64,000 bases of DNA from RPQJ01 sp963748985. GTDB taxonomy: Bacteria; Pseudomonadota; Gammaproteobacteria; Steroidobacterales; Steroidobacteraceae. The notes beneath the pieces were generated by a model. The model did no database searches. It was not told the origin of the DNA and was given only the letters and a program-made list of their open reading frames with translations. The position numbers were made by a program, and so were the translations under genes. Of the stretch, positions 60,553-64,000 are shown one piece after another. The stretch's first letter is position 1; each line of letters starts with the position of its first letter. The stretch is from NCBI GenBank assembly GCA_963748985.1, contig CAVVKQ010000005.1:179288-243287 (forward strand), read 5' to 3'.

Positions 60553-61857
60553 CTAGTGGTCCGAACCGGTGCGCCGCTCTTCGACGGCCGCGAGGCGCGG
60601 TTCATCCTGCCCGTACACGAGGTACGGCTTGCTCTCGCCCTGGATCACGTCCTCGTCGATCACGACCTTCTGCACGTTCCGCATGCTCGGGAGGTCGTAC
60701 ATGATGTCGAGCAGCACGTTTTCGAGGATCGTGCGCAGGCCGCGGGCGCCCGTCTTGCGCTGCATCGCCTTGCGCGACACCGCGCGCAGCGATTCCTCGC
60801 GGAACTCGAGGTCCACGCCTTCCATGTCGAAGAGCTTGCGGTACTGCTTCGTCAGCGCGTTCTTCGGGTCGGTGAGGATCTGCATCAGCGCAGCCTCGTC
60901 GAGTTCGTCGAGCGTCGCGACGACCGGCAGGCGGCCGACGAACTCGGGAATCAGGCCGAACTTGATCAGGTCTTCCGGCTCGACGTCGTGGAACAGGTCG
61001 CTGCCGTGCTGGCGCGCGCTCTGCTCGCGGACTTCCGCCTGGAAGCCGATACCGCCCTTGTGGGTGCGGTTCATGATGACCTTTTCGAGGCCGGCAAAGG
61101 CGCCGCCGCAGATGAACAGGATGTTGCCCGTGTCGACCTGCAGGAACTCCTGCTGCGGGTGCTTGCGACCACCCTGCGGAGGCACCGAGGCGATCGTGCC
61201 CTCGATCAGCTTGAGCAGCGCCTGCTGCACGCCTTCGCCCGACACGTCACGCGTGATCGAAGGGTTGTCCGATTTGCGCGAGATCTTGTCGATCTCGTCG
61301 ATGTAGACGATGCCCGTCTGCGCCTTCTCGACGTCGTAATCGCACTTCTGCAGCAGCTTCTGGATGATGTTCTCGACGTCTTCGCCCACGTAGCCCGCTT
61401 CGGTCAGCGTCGTGGCGTCGGCAATCGTGAACGGCACGTTCAGCAGTCGCGCGAGCGTCTCGGCCAGCAGCGTCTTGCCGGACCCCGTCGGGCCGATCAG
61501 CAGGATGTTGCTCTTGGCGAGCTCGATGTCGTCGCGAGTGCGCTCGCCCGACTTGTTCTGCAACCGCTTGTAGTGGTTGTAGACCGCGACGGACAGCACC
61601 TTCTTGGCCCGTTCCTGGCCAATGACGTACTCGTCGAGGACTTTCTTGATTTCGTGCGGCTTCGGCAGCTTCTCGCGGGTCTTCTCGGCTTTTTCCTCGA
61701 GTTCCTCGCGAATGATGTCATTGCAGAGTTCAACGCACTCGTCGCAGACGAACACCGACGGACCGGCGATCAGTTTGCGGACCTCGTGCTGGCTCTTGCC
61801 GCAGAAGGAGCAATAGAGAAGCTTGCCGTCGTCGTGCTTGGAGCGATCGTCCGCCAT
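60553..61857 (-). CDS. clpX: ATP-dependent Clp protease ATP-binding subunit ClpX
   Basis: 434 residues. N-terminal zinc finger (LYCSFCGKSQHE...FVCDECVELC), AAA+ module with Walker A LIGPTGSGKTLLAETLA, Walker B IVYIDEIDKI, pore loop GYVGED and the ClpP-binding IGF loop (HKGGIGFQAEV). Unfolds tagged substrates for ClpP. Candidate promoter just upstream at 61902-61930. Confidence 0.98.
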   Translation of the reverse strand: MADDRSKHDDGKLLYCSFCGKSQHEVRKLIAGPSVFVCDECVELCNDIIREELEEKAEKTREKLPKPHEIKKVLDEYVIGQERAKKVLSVAVYNHYKRLQNKSGERTRDDIELAKSNILLIGPTGSGKTLLAETLARLLNVPFTIADATTLTEAGYVGEDVENIIQKLLQKCDYDVEKAQTGIVYIDEIDKISRKSDNPSITRDVSGEGVQQALLKLIEGTIASVPPQGGRKHPQQEFLQVDTGNILFICGGAFAGLEKVIMNRTHKGGIGFQAEVREQSARQHGSDLFHDVEPEDLIKFGLIPEFVGRLPVVATLDELDEAALMQILTDPKNALTKQYRKLFDMEGVDLEFREESLRAVSRKAMQRKTGARGLRTILENVLLDIMYDLPSMRNVQKVVIDEDVIQGESKPYLVYGQDEPRLAAVEERRTGSDH

Positions 61858-61901
61858 GTACCGAGAACCCGTGGTCCGGAGGCCAAAACTGGCCTTGATG
61901 G

Positions 61902-61930
61902 CTTATACCACCAAAGCCTCCTGCTCGCAA
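61902..61930 (-). promoter_or_regulatory. Candidate sigma70 promoter of clpX
   Basis: Minus strand TTGCGA, 17 bp, TATAAG, about 45 bp before the clpX ATG. Lies in the clpP-clpX gap. A GGCCAGTTTTGGCC hairpin follows the -10. Confidence 0.45.
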
Positions 61931-61976
61931 AAAAGCCAGACGCTACAGTGACTTAATGATCACTGCGTCACGCCCG

Positions 61977-62609
61977 TCAGGTGCGGGTCGCGGTGCCCGC
62001 TTCGCCCCGCTGCTGCAGCACCGCGTCGATCAGCCCGTAGGCGGTTGCCTGTTCGCCGGTCATGAAATTGTCGCGATCCGTGTCCGCCTTGATCCGGTCG
62101 ATGGTCTGGCCCGTGTGCTTCGCCAGGATCGAGTTCAGCCGGTGCCGGGCGTCGAGGATCTCACGCGCGTGGATCTCGATGTCGGTCGCCTGGCCCTGGA
62201 AACCGCCCAGGGGCTGGTGAATCATCACGCGCGAATGCGGCAGGCAGAATCGCTTGCCCTTCGCGCCGCCCGCGAGCAGTACCGCACCCATGCTGGCCGC
62301 CTGGCCCACGCAGATCGTGCTGACGTCCGGCTTGATGAACTGCATCGTGTCGTAGATCGCGAGGCCGGCGCTGACCGAACCGCCCGGCGAGTTGATGTAG
62401 ATCGCGACGTCCTTCTCGGGATTCTCCGACTCGAGGTACAACAGCTGCGCCACGACGAGGTTGGCCATGTAGTCCTCGACCGGACCGACCAGGAAGATCA
62501 CCCGCTCCTTCAGCAGGCGCGAGTAGATGTCGTAGGCGCGTTCGCCGCGGGCCGTCTGTTCGACGACCATCGGGACGAGATTCAATGCGGTGGGTTCGAT
62601 CATGGGCAT
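61977..62609 (-). CDS. clpP: ATP-dependent Clp protease proteolytic subunit ClpP
   Basis: 210 residues. Catalytic Ser in GQAASMGAVLLAGG (~Ser103), His in LPHSRVMIHQPLGG (~His128) and Asp in DRDNFMTGEQA. N-terminal YDIYSRLLKERVIFLVGPVED fits the mature enzyme with a short propeptide. Forms the tetradecameric protease with ClpX. Follows tig after 5 bp. Confidence 0.98.
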   Translation of the reverse strand: MPMIEPTALNLVPMVVEQTARGERAYDIYSRLLKERVIFLVGPVEDYMANLVVAQLLYLESENPEKDVAIYINSPGGSVSAGLAIYDTMQFIKPDVSTICVGQAASMGAVLLAGGAKGKRFCLPHSRVMIHQPLGGFQGQATDIEIHAREILDARHRLNSILAKHTGQTIDRIKADTDRDNFMTGEQATAYGLIDAVLQQRGEAGTATRT

Positions 62610-62614
62610 CTGGA

Positions 62615-63919
62615 TCAGGCTCCGAAGTTCATCAGTTCCTTGAACGTGGACGGCTGGTCTGTGACCGTCGCTCTTTCGAGCAGATAGTCCACTACCTGAT
62701 CCTCCAACACCATCCCTTCGACCTGGCGCATGGCATCAGGGTTCTGGCGGTAGGCCTTGAGGATTGCATCCGGGTCGGGATAGGTCGCTGCCAGCTCGCC
62801 GAGGCGCGCCTCGACGCGCGTGCGGTCGACCTTGATTGCGCGGGTCTTCACCAGCTCGTTGACGAGCATGCCGAGCGCCACGCGGCGGCGTGCCGGCTCG
62901 ACGAACGGTTCGGCCGGCGGGACCTGCGCAGCGTCCTTCGCTCCCATGCGGCGTGCCGTGTCCAGCTGCATGTCGCGCACCTGCTGCTCGACGAGCGCGT
63001 TCGGCACGTCGACCGGATTGGCCTCGAGGAAACGGTCGAACACCTGCTGCTTCAGGCGCGAGCGCACATTGTCGGCAAGCTCGCGACGCATGTTGTCCGC
63101 AACCTCCGACAACAGCTGCTCGAGGCCGCCCTCGGTGACGCCGTACTCGAGACAGAACGCGTCGTCGAGCGGGGGCAGCAGCTTTTCCTCGACTTTTTTC
63201 ACGTGCACCGAGAAATCAGCCGTCCGGCCTGCAAGGTCCTTGTTGTGGTACTCGTCCGGGTAGCGCACGGCAATCTGCTTCTTCTCGTCGGCCTTCACGC
63301 CGAGGATGCCGGTCTCGAAATCCTTGAGCATGCGACCCGCGCCGAGAATCACGGCGATGTCGTCGCCTTTGCTGCCTTCGAACGCCTTGGCGTCGATCAG
63401 GCCCTCGAAATCCATCGTGACGCGATCGCCTTCGCGGCTCTCGCGGTCGACCGCATTAAAACTGGGCCGCTGTTCGCGCAGGTTCTGGACCATCGCTTCG
63501 ATGTCCGACTCGCTCACCTCCGCCACGGGGCGGTTGACAGCCAGGCCGTCCACATCCTTGAGGACGATCTCCGGGAGGACTTCGAATACCGCGCGGTACT
63601 TCAGGTCTTCGCCGGGACCGCTCGAAATGGGCTCGATGCGGGGACCGGTCGCTGGTACGAGCTTGGCCTCGGTGACGGCGCGCGAGAAGCTCTGCTGCAT
63701 GATGTCCGACAGCACCTCCTGGCGGACCTGCTCGCCGAATTGCTGGCGGATGACCTTGATCGGGGCCTTGCCGGGCCGGAAGCCCTTGAGCTTCGCGGTG
63801 CGGCTGACGCGCTTCAGGCGCTCGGCGATGGCTTCCTCGATCTCCTCCTTCGGGACGCTCACTTCCATCCGGCGCTCGAGGCTGCCGGTCGACTGCACGT
63901 TGACTTGCATAGGGGTCAT
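62615..63919 (-). CDS. tig: Trigger factor
   Basis: 434 residues. Ribosome-binding N-domain with the FRPGKAPIKVI signature (~46-56), FKBP-type PPIase domain (GDRVTMDFEGLIDAKAFEGSKGDDIAVILGAG, ~160-190), then the long helical chaperone arm. ATG 63919 has GAGG upstream; ATG 63910 (MQVNVQSTGSLERRM) is possible and matches many family starts. First gene of the tig-clpP-clpX run. Confidence 0.97.
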   Translation of the reverse strand: MTPMQVNVQSTGSLERRMEVSVPKEEIEEAIAERLKRVSRTAKLKGFRPGKAPIKVIRQQFGEQVRQEVLSDIMQQSFSRAVTEAKLVPATGPRIEPISSGPGEDLKYRAVFEVLPEIVLKDVDGLAVNRPVAEVSESDIEAMVQNLREQRPSFNAVDRESREGDRVTMDFEGLIDAKAFEGSKGDDIAVILGAGRMLKDFETGILGVKADEKKQIAVRYPDEYHNKDLAGRTADFSVHVKKVEEKLLPPLDDAFCLEYGVTEGGLEQLLSEVADNMRRELADNVRSRLKQQVFDRFLEANPVDVPNALVEQQVRDMQLDTARRMGAKDAAQVPPAEPFVEPARRRVALGMLVNELVKTRAIKVDRTRVEARLGELAATYPDPDAILKAYRQNPDAMRQVEGMVLEDQVVDYLLERATVTDQPSTFKELMNFGA

Positions 63920-63991
63920 CGATCCTCAAGGGGGGCTTGCTTGCGCCCGGACGGTCCGCCCGGAAAAGCCGCGTATTCTGCCATGGAAGAA

Positions 63992-64000
63992 GGGGTTAGG
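63992..64000 (+). repeat. Start of another GGGGTTA array at the window edge
   Basis: GGGGTTA followed by GG, cut by the window end. It lies 73 bp upstream of tig in the same orientation as the left ends of cassettes B-D, so another element probably begins here. Confidence 0.5.

Noticed and set aside
1..64000. CRISPR array
   Set aside because: The only regularly spaced repeats are the 7-bp contiguous arrays, which have no spacers; no cas genes are seen.

Overview
The window is GC-rich, densely coded DNA from a Gammaproteobacterium. The evidence is a glrK-qseG-glrR-type signalling operon at the left edge, gltX next to tRNA-Ala and tRNA-Glu, the gloB / methyltransferase / rnhA / dnaQ neighbourhood, and the tig-clpP-clpX-lon-hupB-(tRNA-Val, tRNA-Asp)-ppiD order at the right edge. 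The family cannot be fixed from sequence alone; gene order and base composition would suit the Xanthomonadales/Nevskiales/Steroidobacter side of the class. Several otherwise intact genes carry single-base frameshifts, and an A-rich 242-bp stretch joins two copies of ugd, so the consensus is probably not error-free.

Layout. 0-2.6 kb: end of a sensor kinase, a lipoprotein and a GlrR-like regulator whose AAA+ domain lacks the sigma54 contact loop and the Walker B acids. 2.8-5.8 kb: three paralogous exported Ig/FN3 proteins, two of them behind c-di-GMP-I (GEMM) riboswitches. 5.9-8.4 kb: tRNA-Glu, tRNA-Ala, gltX, a vapBC toxin-antitoxin pair, tRNA-Val. 8.5-46.5 kb: a large cell-surface polysaccharide locus, nearly all on the minus strand. 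It covers sugar nucleotides (ManB, ManC, Ugd, Gmd, Fcl, a WbpM-like dehydratase, UDP-GlcA epimerase, a WbpO/TviB-like dehydrogenase, an oxidoreductase/aminotransferase/acetyltransferase trio, Pgi), the initiating WbpL-like transferase, three glycosyltransferases, modifying enzymes, Wzx, Wzy, Wzz, a six-SLBB Wza-type exporter and two Wzi-type proteins. A second toxin-antitoxin pair, an acetyltransferase pseudogene and an IS5-type transposase remnant interrupt it. 46.5-64 kb: nhaB, dnaQ, a wbpE-like gene, rnhA, a methyltransferase, gloB, mltD, fabI, ppiD, tRNAs, hupB, lon, clpX, clpP and tig.

The most unusual structure is a family of inserts in intergenic gaps, bounded by short tandem arrays of 7-bp units that face each other in inverted orientation. 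One class uses AGTGAGT-like units (11.3-11.9 kb); the other uses GGGGTTA/GGGGATA units (48.8, 50.1, 54.8, 60.5 kb and the right edge). The two long inserts each enclose one gene for a small four-helix-bundle protein of the 23S rRNA intervening-sequence (S23) type. The two short ones enclose only 34-76 bp and look like non-autonomous derivatives. Because the unit length is not a multiple of three and the units contain TAG, TGA or TAA, the GGGGTTA arrays close every reading frame. Several neighbours (rnhA, ppiD and the enclosed gene at 54.9 kb) take their stop codon from an array. These cassettes look mobile but carry no recognisable transposase.

How it fits together: the polysaccharide locus can make GDP-mannose, GDP-fucose, UDP-GlcA, UDP-GalA, UDP-GalNAcA-type and 2,3-diamino sugars, assemble repeat units on undecaprenyl phosphate, flip and polymerise them (Wzx/Wzy/Wzz) and export or anchor the product (Wza-like, Wzi-like). 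The two c-di-GMP riboswitches next to it suggest that surface proteins and polysaccharide belong to one biofilm programme; that link is inference.
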